DNA of 64,000 nucleotides from positions 174,788,239 through 174,852,238 of the forward strand of contig CM056998.1 in NCBI GenBank assembly GCA_029891345.1. Reading direction: 5' to 3'. The stretch comes from Dryococelus australis. Its lineage: Eukaryota; Arthropoda; Insecta; Phasmatodea; Phasmatidae. The notes under the pieces were generated by a model. That model worked only from the letters and a program-made list of their open reading frames with translations, made no database searches and was not told the origin of the DNA. Numbering within the stretch: the stretch's first letter is position 1; the number at the start of each line of letters is the position of its first letter. Of this stretch, positions 12,410 through 21,734 are shown piece by piece. A program made the position numbers and the translations under genes.

Positions 12410-13478
12410 ATGACCTGAGGCTGAGAAGAGGTCGCCATAGTAAAATTACAGTTTTATTCGTAACGCCAGTATCATGAGAAAGGAAAGAGAATTATTAGTA
12501 ACATCTACTGTGACCGGTGTTCTGTCGGACTGTCTGATGGGAACAAAATCAGGTGCCGCTGTCACAGCTCGGCGAACGAATTAGTCCTTAGCAACAGGTT
12601 TACCTTGTTGGCTGTGCTGTCGTGGTGGCTGCTTCCCCAGTTGCTGCGAAGGCGGGCGACTGCTGTTGGTTGTACCGGGATGTGGTGCACTGTTGATGTT
12701 GCTGGTGCCCTGTGTGGGTGGGTAATAGGTGATCTGCTGGCCCCCGAATCACGGGTTGGCTATGCCTAGAGGTGGGTCCTCTCCTCTGCAGGAGGTGAGG
12801 CGAACCAGCTGTCTACGTGAGGGGTGCGAGGAGTGTGGTGAGGCCTCTGCAGTGAGCGGGCAGTATGTACTCTGCCCTGCGAGGTTTTACTACCAAGTGC
12901 AGAAGGAGGAAGTGGATCTGGGGGCGTAAGCTGCTCTTCTATACTTCCTCTGGGCACCACCCTTCCTGGTGTACGGCATAGGAAAAGGTACAATTTACCA
13001 CCTGGCAAAAGTGAAGCTGGCGACATAATTCCCTAAAGTGTTCTGCCAAGTGCGCAGCTGCACAGGCAAGAGTCGTACCCTGTGCTCTGATTATCCTGCC
13101 CTGTAGAGAGTGGTGGACAGATAGGTGGGTTTCCTCAGACTGTACGTCAGGACACTTGGGTGTGGTATCCACAGGAGTCAGTCCTCCAGAACTGACTCTT
13201 ACTCCCTCTTGGCCCCATTTAGAGTGGTGGTGGAGTTATGTCATCCTGACTGGCTCACCACCTGGTGGAGGTTTTTCCAGTAGTGATGGCTCTACCGTAC
13301 TATACTCTGGGGTACAGCACAGATAGCCTTCTAATGTGTATGTTTGTTAGCTTTGGTGAGTGTGGTCCTACGTCTTCACTTTAGTGGGCTGGTTTCTACG
13401 TGAGGTTAACATTGTGACACTCTGAAATAAGTAGTACTTGGAAGTAAATTTAGATCACATATGTATTCATTGAAAATA
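12410..13478 (-). repeat. LTR-like repeat, family C, copy 1, left part
   Basis: This GC-rich block is homologous to parts of 24530-26180. It contains the shared module GATGGCTCTACCG...GATAGCCTTCTAA near 13285-13345. It stops at 13478, where a Tigger-type transposon begins, and resumes at 16525 with CACAGTGGCCCGTACT. The intact second copy has that junction uninterrupted near 25600-25640, so this is one repeat split by an insertion. Confidence 0.55.
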
Positions 13479-13674
13479 TACAGTAATACCTGGTTAATTC
13501 GTAGTGCTCAGAACCAAATTTTTTGACTTCGTATTACATAATTTTGAATTATTGAATTTAAATAAAAGTTTGTTTATATGTATTAAAGAAATGCACATTT
13601 TCCCTTTCCAAAGTAAACACAGCTACGGCAATAACAAAACATTCACCGATTATTACGGCAAAAGAAATTTGTTT

Positions 13675-14157
13675 TTAATTAAAATACAGTTCCGCATGAC
13701 CAAGAATATGCATATCACCAGTAGTACCAACTAACTTCCAATACAACCAAATCTGATCACCCAGATCTAATTTCATCTTCTTACATGAGAACATGGATGC
13801 ATTACCAAATACACTAATAACAGCAGTATTATCTGCCTTCCCTTCATGAACAGGATACATCTTCCAACATACTATGTCACGCGGATCAATATCACTAATT
13901 TCCTTAGGCATAGGCTCCTTTTGTGTATGAGACTTTCTAAAGAAACACAATTCTAACAAACCCCTACCTGCCTTAGCAGTTATTCCTTGAAGACCAAAAC
14001 TGCACAAAAACAACAACAAAATATAACTCTCTTCTACATCAACAACCTTAATGGTCCAGGACCTATTATTCTTATTGACATCCTTACTGAAAGACAAAAT
14101 ATTACGGTATACCTTCTTAGGATAATACCTAGACACACGAGTCTGACGAGGCATCAC
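13675..14157 (-). CDS. 160-aa basic ORF, candidate capsid-like protein of a CRESS-like virus
   Basis: The frame is open and uninterrupted. The first 20 residues are rich in Arg and Lys (MMPRQTRVSRYYPKK), as in the N-terminal DNA-binding arm of many small ssDNA-virus capsids. The middle and end alternate hydrophobic and polar residues, and the end (GDQIWLYWKLVGTTGD) looks like beta strands. About 230 aa is usual for circovirus capsids, so 160 aa would be short. I do not recognise a named family; the capsid idea comes from charge pattern, position beside an origin hairpin and divergent layout. The first two codons are both ATG. An intact frame in an intronic insertion suggests recent arrival, or retention. 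Confidence 0.4.
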   Translation of the reverse strand: MMPRQTRVSRYYPKKVYRNILSFSKDVNKNNRSWTIKVVDVEESYILLLFLCSFGLQGITAKAGRGLLELCFFRKSHTQKEPMPKEISDIDPRDIVCWKMYPVHEGKADNTAVISVFGNASMFSCKKMKLDLGDQIWLYWKLVGTTGDMHILGHAELYFN

Positions 14158-14992
14158 AACAATGTGTCTTCTCTAATGACACAGAGCGAAATGAACTACG
14201 CGAACTTGTTACAACCGTTATATAACTGCGGAACTGTTAAAGATGAGAACTATAGATAATATTAAAGAAGACGTAAAGTGTAGCCCAGAGATAACAGCAC
14301 AGCGCGATCATATCGCTGCATACACTGTACTCCGTACCCGGCATGGTAACGTTATCTCTAAATACACAGTATACCTGCAGTTTGTATCTTTGTCATTATT
14401 GTACTGCTGGAGTGATTGTGATTACATAACACTTGGTTTGACCGAATTTGGTTAATAAGTTTGGGCGTTATTGCAATTTCAGTTTACAAGGTTATGGTCT
14501 TAGAGTATCTCGGGCAACAGCATATAGGCACTAATATTACTGCCTGCTGTCACATTTAATATTAACTGCAAGTATGCTGTGTATTTAGAGATAACGTTAT
14601 CATGCCGGGTACGGAGTCCAGTGGACGCAGCGATAACATATCGCACTGTGCTGTTATCTTGGGGCTACACTTTCTGTCTTTTTTTAATGTTATCTATGGT
14701 TCTCGTCATATCAGTTCTGCAGTTATATTACGGTTGTAACACGTTCATGTAGTTCATTTCGCTCCATGTCATTAGAGAAGACACATCGTTATGATGCCTC
14801 TTCAGACTCGTTTGTCTAGGTATTATCCTAAGAAGGTATACCGTAATATTTTGTCTTTCAGTAAGGATGTCAATAAGAATGATAGGTCCTGGACCGTTAA
14901 GGTTGTTGATGTAGAAGAGAGTTATATTTTCTTGTCGTTTTTGCACCATTTTGGTCTTCAAGGAATAACTGCTAAGGCAGGTAGTGGTTTTT
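13968..14992. repeat. Long inverted repeat, arms about 415 bp, spacer 184 bp
   Basis: The left arm 13968-14380 and right arm 14565-14992 are reverse complements with scattered substitutions. The inner edges share TGTGTATTTAGAGATAACG and the outer edges share CTGCTAAGGCAGGTAG. A transcript through the block would fold into a long hairpin. Confidence 0.85.
14517..14550 (+). other. Stem-loop with TAATATTAC nonanucleotide (putative rolling-circle origin)
   Basis: ACAGC (14517-14521) pairs with GCTGT (14546-14550), and AGGCA (14526-14530) pairs with TGCCT (14541-14545), with a 4-nt bulge ATAT on one side. The loop CTAATATTAC contains TAATATTAC, the nicking-site nonanucleotide of geminivirus, circovirus and related origins. 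It lies in the spacer exactly between the two divergent ORF copies. Confidence 0.65.
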
Positions 14993-14994
14993 AA
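14791..14994 (+). pseudogene. Truncated inverted copy of the 160-aa ORF
   Basis: This 67-codon frame repeats the first part of the minus-strand ORF at 14157 with few changes (MMPLQTRLSRYYPKK at the start; GLQGITAKAG near the end). It then breaks off at a T-rich junction near 14990. Only the N-terminal third to half survives. It is the right arm of the inverted duplication. Confidence 0.6.
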
Positions 14995-15240
14995 AAAAAG
15001 GCAAATATTTGCAGGAAATAGCCCAAAAAATAAGTTTGTTGCATTTATCGTGGTCACTAATTATGTTCACGTGCAGTAAAATATAGGTGTTGTAATTGTT
15101 GCCTTTAATTGTTATGTCAAAATATAAAAAAACAGAAATAAAATGGTAAAGCTCGGTTAAAAACTGCAGTCATGGTAGCCAGTATCCTCTCGCTCCCTCT
15201 ATTATGAATGCACTTCCTGCGAATGTTGATAAAAGTTGAA

Positions 15241-15364
15241 AGCCGGATGCCGTATGCTTGCACAATTTCAGTCTTGCTATTCTCGTTTTTGTCCACTTCC
15301 CTGATTATTTGAAATTTGTCTTTGCAGTGTACTATCGCTTTTTCTCGCTCATCTTGTTTATAAC
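15241..15364 (-). pseudogene. pogo/Tigger transposase N-terminal HTH fragment, copy 1
   Basis: On the minus strand the frame reads HCKDKFQIIREVDKNENSKT then EIVQAYGIRL, the CENP-B-type DNA-binding helix-turn-helix of Tigger transposases. No catalytic domain follows. A nearly identical 124-bp segment occurs at 18862-18985. Confidence 0.7.
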
Positions 15365-15679
15365 ACAAAAATACTTACAGCATTTCGCTTGCAGTGAATT
15401 TTTTCAACTCGCTCAAGATTAGTTGTCAATCTTCTAATCTTCGCAAACAAATACTTTCCGAATTTTTTTTTCAAACATGGAGTCTGGAAGGGAGGGGACG
15501 GCTAGAGAGCCCTCCAGGGGTGGATATTTTTCATGGGTTTGGGGGTAACAGCGGGGTTGCCAGTTCTCAATCCCACACTGCCTGGTCAGCCAGCCAGGGC
15601 ACTGGGGTCAAGTGCTGTGCGGTTTTTGTGTCATCAAGCAGCACCCCTCGCTTAACTAGGTTTGGCTTCTGAATAGGTC

Positions 15680-16090
15680 GCTCCCTTTTTCATCTTCTTT
15701 GCTCCCCTCCCCGGTCTTCAGTCTAACCACCACCGGCTGCCCGCCATACCTCCGGTTAGCCATGCCGCCCACACCACTACACTCCCTTCCTCCTATCCTC
15801 CATTCACACCCACACCACTACTCTCCTTATCACTCTTCACAAACAAACCATGCCCACACAGCACCAAGCTTCCTTCCTCCCTTGCTCCCGCCCCGCTGTA
15901 CTTCAGCACCACTCTAAGCTCTCTCCCACACCCGTACTCTCTCTTTCATCTCTTTTTCTTCTCCCTTCCCACTCTGTACATCTTCCTATAATCTGCATTC
16001 TCATCCTCTTGCTCCAAACACCCCCAGCCCCTTTAGAGGCAACTGTCACAACAGACAGCCCAGAATTTTCTTTATCCTACTCTCCCTAAT
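15680..16090. repeat. CT-rich (pyrimidine-biased) stretch
   Basis: About 400 bp of C/T-rich sequence with frequent CCTCC, CTTCC and CACACC lies inside the 5' side of the Tigger element. Long open frames here are an artefact of low stop-codon frequency. Confidence 0.6.
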
Positions 16091-16524
16091 CTCCCTAACT
16101 TCACGCAGTGCGTGGCACTAGCTGTCACATCTTTTCACTTCTTCAGCAGGCAGACTAGGTGACGAAAACCAGTCAACAGATATGAAAACTCTGGCACTAT
16201 CAATGACATCACTGTGGCGGGCGACAGCAGTGGCTGCATCAGCTGAATGCCGCACCGCCACCCATCGCTGGTTTACTTGCGTGCACCCGTGACAGTGTAG
16301 ACTATGGGTGTTTATTATCATAATTGTTATAGCTTTGATTAATTAATTAGAACTTCACATACACTTTTGGTTGAAATCCAACATCGAATTATATAAAAGG
16401 CAAATTTTGAATTAACCAAACTTAAAAGCATATAAAATCCTATTCTTCCATTTGGGGGCAAATGAACACTTCAAATTAATCGACTTGGAATTAATTAACT
16501 TCAAATTAACGAAGTTTTACTGTA

Positions 16525-17440
16525 CACAGTGGCCCGTACTACCTCCTAAAACTAACCTTGAATTGATATGGAAGTTAATCTGCGCACAGACAGGTGAAAG
16601 AGACCTGGTTCTAACATGACTGGAAGGCAATAAAAGACAAGGTAGTTAACTACAACTTTCCCTATCTATCTGTCAGTTTGTCCAGAAGGGACCGTTGGTG
16701 ACCGCTTCCAGAAGAGTAATGGTAGATTTTCCATTACCAATTGGTAAGGGCGAGGTGGTAGTCCTGAAGGGACCGTCTATGACCATTACAAGTGGATTCT
16801 AAGGGAGGTGTTGCTGTCGTCTTCAGGAGCCGGTGGTATAGTCTTCCTGAAGATCTAAAGGATGTTGCCGAAGGGGCAGAAGATGATTCTGGTGCCGCTG
16901 GCTTCAATAGTTGACTTATTCTGACCCAAGAGTAAACTGTGGAATCAGCAAGGCGAACTAGAGAACAAGCTACTGGTGTCATCCTCCAACCCTGTCCAGA
17001 GCGGTGGACGAGACAAAGACTAGTAGAGCGAGTCACTGGTAATGGCTTCCGCCTTCCGTGTCCAGAGCGGTGGAAGAAGCATGGACTGAAAATTTTGGGC
17101 TGCGCAGGGGCTAATATTCTGGTTGACTGCTGGACCCCAGATGGCGAGGGTGAGGGGGGTGATAAGGTCCGCCCTTCCAGTTGTCTGCTAGCATCTGCTG
17201 CGGGAGAATCAGTGATGTGGTGTGCTTAATCCCTTATCGTTTCGTAGTATGGGTGGTGCCCTCCCTTGGCGTACCATAGAACTACGTGACCTTGGTGGTG
17301 GGCTCTGTGTCTCTGCCAATAGTACAGTCTCCCTTCGGGGGGTTGACACGTGACGTCTGCATGGAGAGTAGAGTGAACAGTACAAGCTGGACTGACGTGT
17401 CTAATATAATTTCTCATTGCGAGGTAGTACCCTGTAGGCA
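16525..17440 (-). repeat. LTR-like repeat, family C, copy 1, right part
   Basis: This continues the repeat interrupted at 13478. Its start GTGGCCCGTACTACCTCCTA and the following GGTGAAAGAGACCTGGTTCTAA match 25620-25690. The block continues to about 17440, with the TCCAGAAGGGAC motif shared with copy 2. Confidence 0.55.
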
Positions 17441-17558
17441 TGTGACCATTCTCTTCTAGTACTGTTTAATGACTTGCCTAGCAAAATGAAACTGTATTTA
17501 GATGAGGTGAATTCAAGTGTGGGTCATTCTTGCGCAATGTGTCACATGTAAAAGTAGG

Positions 17559-17733
17559 TACAGTGGATTCTCTATCCATCGTTTTTCAGGGGATTGACAA
17601 AAATTTCAATACATGTGGATTTAATAAATGTGGTCTTGAATTGCAGATAAATCAATAATGGCACCACAGAATATGTTCCATGGATGCGGGATTTCAATCC
17701 ATCTGAGTTCTATACATAGAGGTTCCACTGTAG
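17559..17733. mobile_element. Short pogo-type MITE (about 175 bp)
   Basis: The left end reads ACAGTGGATTCTCTATCCAT. The right end, reverse complemented, reads ACAGTGGAACCTCTATGTAT. TA borders both ends. Length, TIR motif CAGTGGA and TA target fit a nonautonomous Tigger/pogo MITE. Confidence 0.65.
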
Positions 17734-18042
17734 TTATTTATTATAATTTCTATTTAAAACTTTAATACAAATGTTTATAGAGTATTTTTGGTAAATGGGC
17801 CTTCATGTAATATTTCATTTACAGTAATAATGGGCCCACGCGGTGTGCGCTTTGTTCGACCACGCCAGGTCGCTGACACTCCAAGGTCTCTGGTCCCCTT
17901 ATCGATTTCTGGTTGCCGCGCCCGTGCTGCAAACATGTAAACAAAATCAGTCGCTGAGTTTATTTGTATGAGGGTATGAGAGTTTTTAATGCAAAGGGAA
18001 TAGTTTACATCTATATTAAATTTTGTTTAGTATGAATGCATA

Positions 18043-18198
18043 ATGGGTAAATATTCCAGTCAAACAGCTGCATTTAAACTTCAGGTAATTGCATATGCAG
18101 AGGAACATGGCAATAGAGAACATGGCCGAAAATTCACAGTTTCTAAATTTAACGTGCATGTCATGTTTGCCCAATACCGGGCTGCTGTTATGAAGTGA
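18043..18198 (+). pseudogene. Truncated HTH protein of pogo-derived type
   Basis: A 51-codon frame from ATG 18043 reads TAAFKLQVIAYAEEHGNREH then GRKFTVSKFNV, which resembles the psq/Brinker-type HTH at the N terminus of some pogo-family transposases and their derivatives. It ends at TGA in MK. The expected WRKQ-type sequence has degenerated and no catalytic domain follows. Confidence 0.65.
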
Positions 18199-18289
18199 AC
18201 TGGACTTGTAATGATGGCAGTGGCGTGGCTGGCGCCGACAGCTGCCCCACCCAAGGATCTAGGACCACGGGACAGTGGCAAGCCGCAGC

Positions 18290-18400
18290 ACCTGGCCGCG
18301 CTGCTGAGGATCTAGGTGCTTGCCTGGTCACGCTACAGAGGATCTAGATGCTTTCCCACCCATGCTACAGAGGATCTAGGCGCTCGCTCAGCTACATACA
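18290..18400. repeat. Tandem repeat, about 32-bp unit, 3 copies
   Basis: GAGGATCTAGGTGCTTGCC, GAGGATCTAGATGCTTTCC and GAGGATCTAGGCGCTCGCT follow one another at about 32-bp spacing. The core GGATCTAGGTGCT also occurs once in family A (about 42090), so the array is probably an amplified piece of that repeat. Confidence 0.65.
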
Positions 18401-18861
18401 CACGGCAGTGTTTTCGCGGCTAGCCCCAGCACACAAGTGATTTTATTTTGAATATGTATCTTCATATTATCAATAAATAAAGTGCTGTGTTTTAAAAAAA
18501 TGTTTCCCCCACGGTTGGCAAGGGATTACTTACAGTAGACCCCATTTTAATGTTTACATGCACATGTCTTGGCGATTCCTTGCATAATTCGCGCTCCCTA
18601 ATTTCTTGCACTAAAATCCTGTAAAAAAGGTGCGAGAATAATGCTAGTAAATACGGTATTGCTCACAGTTGCGAAGCAAGGTATTTACACAAATCATATT
18701 TGTTTATACTTTCATAGGATAGATGCATTTTTTTTTAAATATATAAATAAAAAAAAGCAGATATTTCACTTTGAAATAAGTAGCTAATTCATTGTGTTAT
18801 GTGAATGGAACTGACTTCGAAATTTTAACAGAGCGTATCTTGAAAAGAGAGACGTGTGACT

Positions 18862-18985
18862 AGCCAGATGCTGTATGCTTGCGCAATTTCAGTTTTGCTA
18901 TTCTCGTTTTTGTCCACTTCCCTGATTATTTAAAATTTGTCTTTGCAGTGTACTATCACTTTTTCTCGCTCATCTTGTTTATAAC
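18862..18985 (-). pseudogene. pogo/Tigger transposase HTH fragment, copy 2
   Basis: This 124-bp segment is almost identical to 15241-15364, with the same start and end points. It encodes the same helix-turn-helix with one or more disabled codons. It joins directly to a fragment resembling one end of family A (18990-19105). Confidence 0.65.
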
Positions 18986-18989
18986 GTCG

Positions 18990-19105
18990 TGACGTCTTGT
19001 TGGCGATGGCGGTGAATCAAACTCCATTGCATGAGTTCCCAGTTCAGTAGTACTGATGAGTCGAAGTAGATTAATTAATTTATAGAAATACCTCATACAT
19101 CAAAC
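18990..19105 (-). repeat. Family A terminal fragment
   Basis: The text GGCGATGGCGGTGAATCAAA and the following AGTAGTACTGATGAG match the outer end of family A at 9455-9540 (GGCGGTGGCAGTGATTCAAC, then CACTGGTGAGTAGTAG). Confidence 0.5.
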
Positions 19106-19895
19106 GCATGGTTTTGAGTTAGTTTTTTTTAGCTTGTTTCTTCTTTTGCAGCATGTCGTTCAGTCTAGGACCCTTGAAACGTCAGCAGTTGTTTATAATG
19201 CTTTGCCAACCCAAGTAGAGCTAATAATACCAAAAGAAGTACATATGTCTTAAGTTTGCATTTGCATGGGTACTGGCAGTGAAGAGGTCCTCGAATGCAA
19301 AGTTCATTATTCTAGTACAGGGTTGCCATTTATTACAGATGTTATATATTTTAACTGATTTTTAACTCTAGGAAAATTTCTGTGAAATAATTCAAATGTA
19401 TACCACTGAGGTGTACAAAATAATTTCTTGCTATCTTTTATATCTCGACTTTGTTCTATACATGAGGCACCATGCTAATGTTTAAATAGCGTGTAAAATC
19501 TCTCTAGACAATTATTACATGTAACAAAACTACAGTATACAGTACAAAGAAATGTAAACAAATCTCACCCAAAGCTCTTAGAGCAGTAAGACCACTGCAT
19601 GTTTACCTACATTTACCCAAATACATTACATTTGGAATTGTGAAGTTTTTATCTCCATGATGAATATCCATGTCTGTTGTTAATACATAAATCATGGAAG
19701 GACGTATCATCTACAGTAGTTTGATTGTATTTCACTTCAAAATAGTGATTCGTTGATAAACAGAAAAAGTAAACAAAGTTTTTTTTTTCGTGCATGCAAC
19801 ACTTTACTCAAAATGGCTGCTGCATGCATCCGACACTAGCACCTACAGCAATGTGTGTCAGTTTCATTTGCGCGTTTGTTTGGAAATTTTGTCCA
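19106..19895. other. ETFA intron, AT-rich, nothing recognised
   Basis: AT-rich intronic sequence without repeats matched in the window. Confidence 0.5.
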
Positions 19896-19985
19896 ACGGA
19901 GTGAACAATAAAGGAAATATTTTGGACATACACCATTACTTCAATAGCGTATGTCCAAAATATTTCGCTTAATTATTCACTGGCG
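19896..19985 (+). ncRNA. Candidate pre-miRNA-like hairpin
   Basis: GAAATATTTTGGACATA (19914-19930) and TATGTCCAAAATATTTC (19950-19966) pair perfectly over 17 bp around a 19-nt loop. Outside it AGTGAACAATAAAG pairs with CTTAATTATTCACT with two mismatches and one bulge, so the stem is about 32 bp. Size and shape fit a miRNA precursor, but a small palindromic MITE would look the same. Confidence 0.35.
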
Positions 19986-21098
19986 TGGGTGCACAGTTAT
20001 CTACATATTTGTGTTCCTGGCTCTATGATCACATGAAAAAGTCATGGCCATTATTGAACAGAATTTTTGCTGTGCCTTGCCATTTTTGCGCACACAATCC
20101 GAATCTGGTGACTGTGTTTTGCATCTGACAATGATATCACAACGGAGAGGAAACAAAAATTATCGCTGATACGGTCGTTGTATAAACAAAAGTATAAGTG
20201 TGGGTGGAGAAAAGCATTACTATCATGGTTTGTACATTCCAAACAAAAACAGTTACATTAAATTTGTAAACATCCTTCATATCCACATTTTTTCTTATTT
20301 TACCCATTTTTTTTATTCCAGGGATTTTACAGGATTTCACCCAATGATTCCAGGATTTTACAGGATTTCTATATATAAACACCAGGATTTTAGATTCAGA
20401 GCTGGTGGCAGCCCCCTGTTCTAGTATAATTTTAGTGCATCGACTCATCCATATATCAATCTCTTACCTTTGTAACCCCCCCCCCTCCCCCTTTTTTCTC
20501 CTTTATCCCCATCATAGCCTTGTGAGTTAGGCTCATGAATTTGGGCCCACCATGTATAAATATAATTATTTGTATGTGTGTATGCATATATAAAATTACT
20601 AACTTTCATCCACTTTTTAATATAAACATGCCATATGACTAATAAACCTAGTGTATACATTCACCACTCTCAAAAGTTAACGTCTGAGGCTGCAATCAAA
20701 TATATTTACAAATGGTTAATGCCTGTTAGGATGGCCTTAAGAAGTTCTCTTTTCACTGTAAATAGCTTATATATATATATATATATTAGAACTGCAATGC
20801 CGTGGGAGTGCTTACAGCCAGTTTTCACAGAACCCTTGGAGCAGGCTCTATCACTGCAGCTTTTGTGGCTGCTGATGTTGTGGCAACTCTTAGTTCCTTC
20901 TAGGCCTTGAAATCCAGGCTCGTTTTCAAGGCAGTTAGGTTGGCCTTGTGCTGTATCAAGACCTTCTGATTGTCACTCCTTGGGCTGTGTCCTCGATTAA
21001 CCAATCGAAGACCACACCTACAGATTGGCATTGATGACCCCTCTGGCTTTTGGCATTCTCATTGCAGCCTTCCTCTCCATGTCACACACAATCACATA
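19986..21098. other. ETFA intron; low-complexity and AT-rich sequence
   Basis: This stretch contains a degenerate repeat of CCAGGATTTTACAGGATTT (20320-20395), a CT/C-rich stretch near 20475-20505 and a short (TA)n at about 20766-20786. No gene seen. Confidence 0.5.
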
Positions 21099-21099
21099 T

Positions 21100-21675
21100 A
21101 GAATGTACAAGTACTCACAGGGCGGTACTCGTAGATAGACACACACAAACGAAAGTCAGACGAACACATTTGTCACGCAAATGCATGGTCGCGCAAGATT
21201 TTGTTGACTAGACCAGCTTTATTGGGTGGAGATTGGTGACACACTGCAGACTCGTGAGTGGTGGTTGGAAAACAGTGAACCTCACGGCCAGGAGGCAAAC
21301 TAGTGTGAGGTGAGAAATTTTAAATGTTATGGCGGCTGCGGTGGAGGTGGTGGTTTTAGTGCAAAACTGCGTCGCTGGGAACTGGCCCACCAATGCATCA
21401 CCAATTCCAGTCAGACACCTGACCTAAACATAAGATAACCCATCCGCCACATTAAAAATTTCCCTCCTAACCGTAGGAGCCTCCTGGCCTCTAGGTTCAC
21501 TGTTTGCCAACCAACACTCACAAGACTGCAGTGTCTCGCCACTCTCCGCCTGATGAAGCTGGTCTAGCCAGCGAAACGTTGCGCAATCACGCATCCGCGT
21601 GGAAAATGTGTTCGCCTGACTTTTGTTTCTGTATATTTATGAACGAGTACTGCCCTGTGAGTACTTATGCATTCT
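21100..21675. mobile_element. Foldback of two Penelope-like terminal repeats
   Basis: The left arm (about 21100-21345) and right arm (about 21425-21675) are imperfect reverse complements, for example GTACTCACAGGGCGGTACTC against the right end GAGTACTGCCCTGTGAGTAC. The right arm contains CTGATGA, a stem II GCTGG/CCAGC and GAAAC, the conserved core of a hammerhead ribozyme. Penelope-like retroelements carry such motifs in their terminal repeats (established knowledge). In the left arm the same core is degenerate. No RT or GIY-YIG coding region lies between the arms. Confidence 0.5.
21550..21577 (+). ncRNA. Hammerhead-ribozyme-like core
   Basis: CTGATGA (21550-21556), then GCTGG and CCAGC forming a perfect 5-bp helix II (21558-21562 with 21568-21572), then GAAAC (21573-21577). 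These are the invariant blocks of the hammerhead. Helix III would be very short (GTT-GCGC-AAT region) and I could not form a convincing helix I, so activity is doubtful. Confidence 0.4.
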
Positions 21676-21734
21676 GTCTACTTGTTATAATGTAATAAGT
21701 AGCCTAGTGGCCTATTCCCGCCATATCACAATCC

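Larger units (their letters stand above)
13660..14995. mobile_element. Probable endogenous CRESS-DNA-virus-like element, inverted duplication
   Basis: Two arms of about 415 bp (13968-14380 and 14565-14992) are inverted copies, roughly 90% alike by eye. They flank a 184-bp spacer containing a stem-loop with TAATATTAC in its loop. Each arm carries the start of the same basic ORF pointing outward; the left copy is open for 160 codons, the right one stops after 67. An origin hairpin upstream of a divergent basic ORF is the layout of circular Rep-encoding ssDNA viruses. No Rep gene (rolling-circle motifs or helicase) is present. The block sits within a Tigger element, so the integration is younger than that transposon's arrival or travelled with it. 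Viral identity is inference. Confidence 0.55.
13481..16522 (-). mobile_element. Tigger/pogo-like DNA transposon, 3.0 kb, interior replaced
   Basis: Terminal inverted repeats are visible. The left end is CAGTAATACCTGGTTAATTC; the right end, read on the minus strand, is CAGTAAAACTTCGTTAATTT. TA flanks both ends (13479-13480 and 16523-16524), the target duplication of the Tc1/mariner-pogo superfamily. Near 15364-15241 on the minus strand is an N-terminal helix-turn-helix of the pogo/CENP-B type (KFQIIREVD...SKTEI...YGIRLST). The DDE domain is absent. Its place is taken by the inverted CRESS-like block at about 13660-14995. A CT-rich stretch follows at 15680-16090. The insertion split a family C repeat, whose other copy shows the empty site. 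Confidence 0.75.

Noticed and set aside
13675-14994. Long-TIR DNA transposon with its own transposase as the explanation of the inverted repeat
   Set aside because: No transposase-like residues in the ORF and no target duplication at the outer arm ends; the enclosing Tigger ends explain the mobility signals. Kept as an alternative at low weight.
15699-16089. Proline/serine-rich proteins in the CT-rich stretch
   Set aside because: Low-complexity pyrimidine DNA lacks stops on one strand; no conserved motif.
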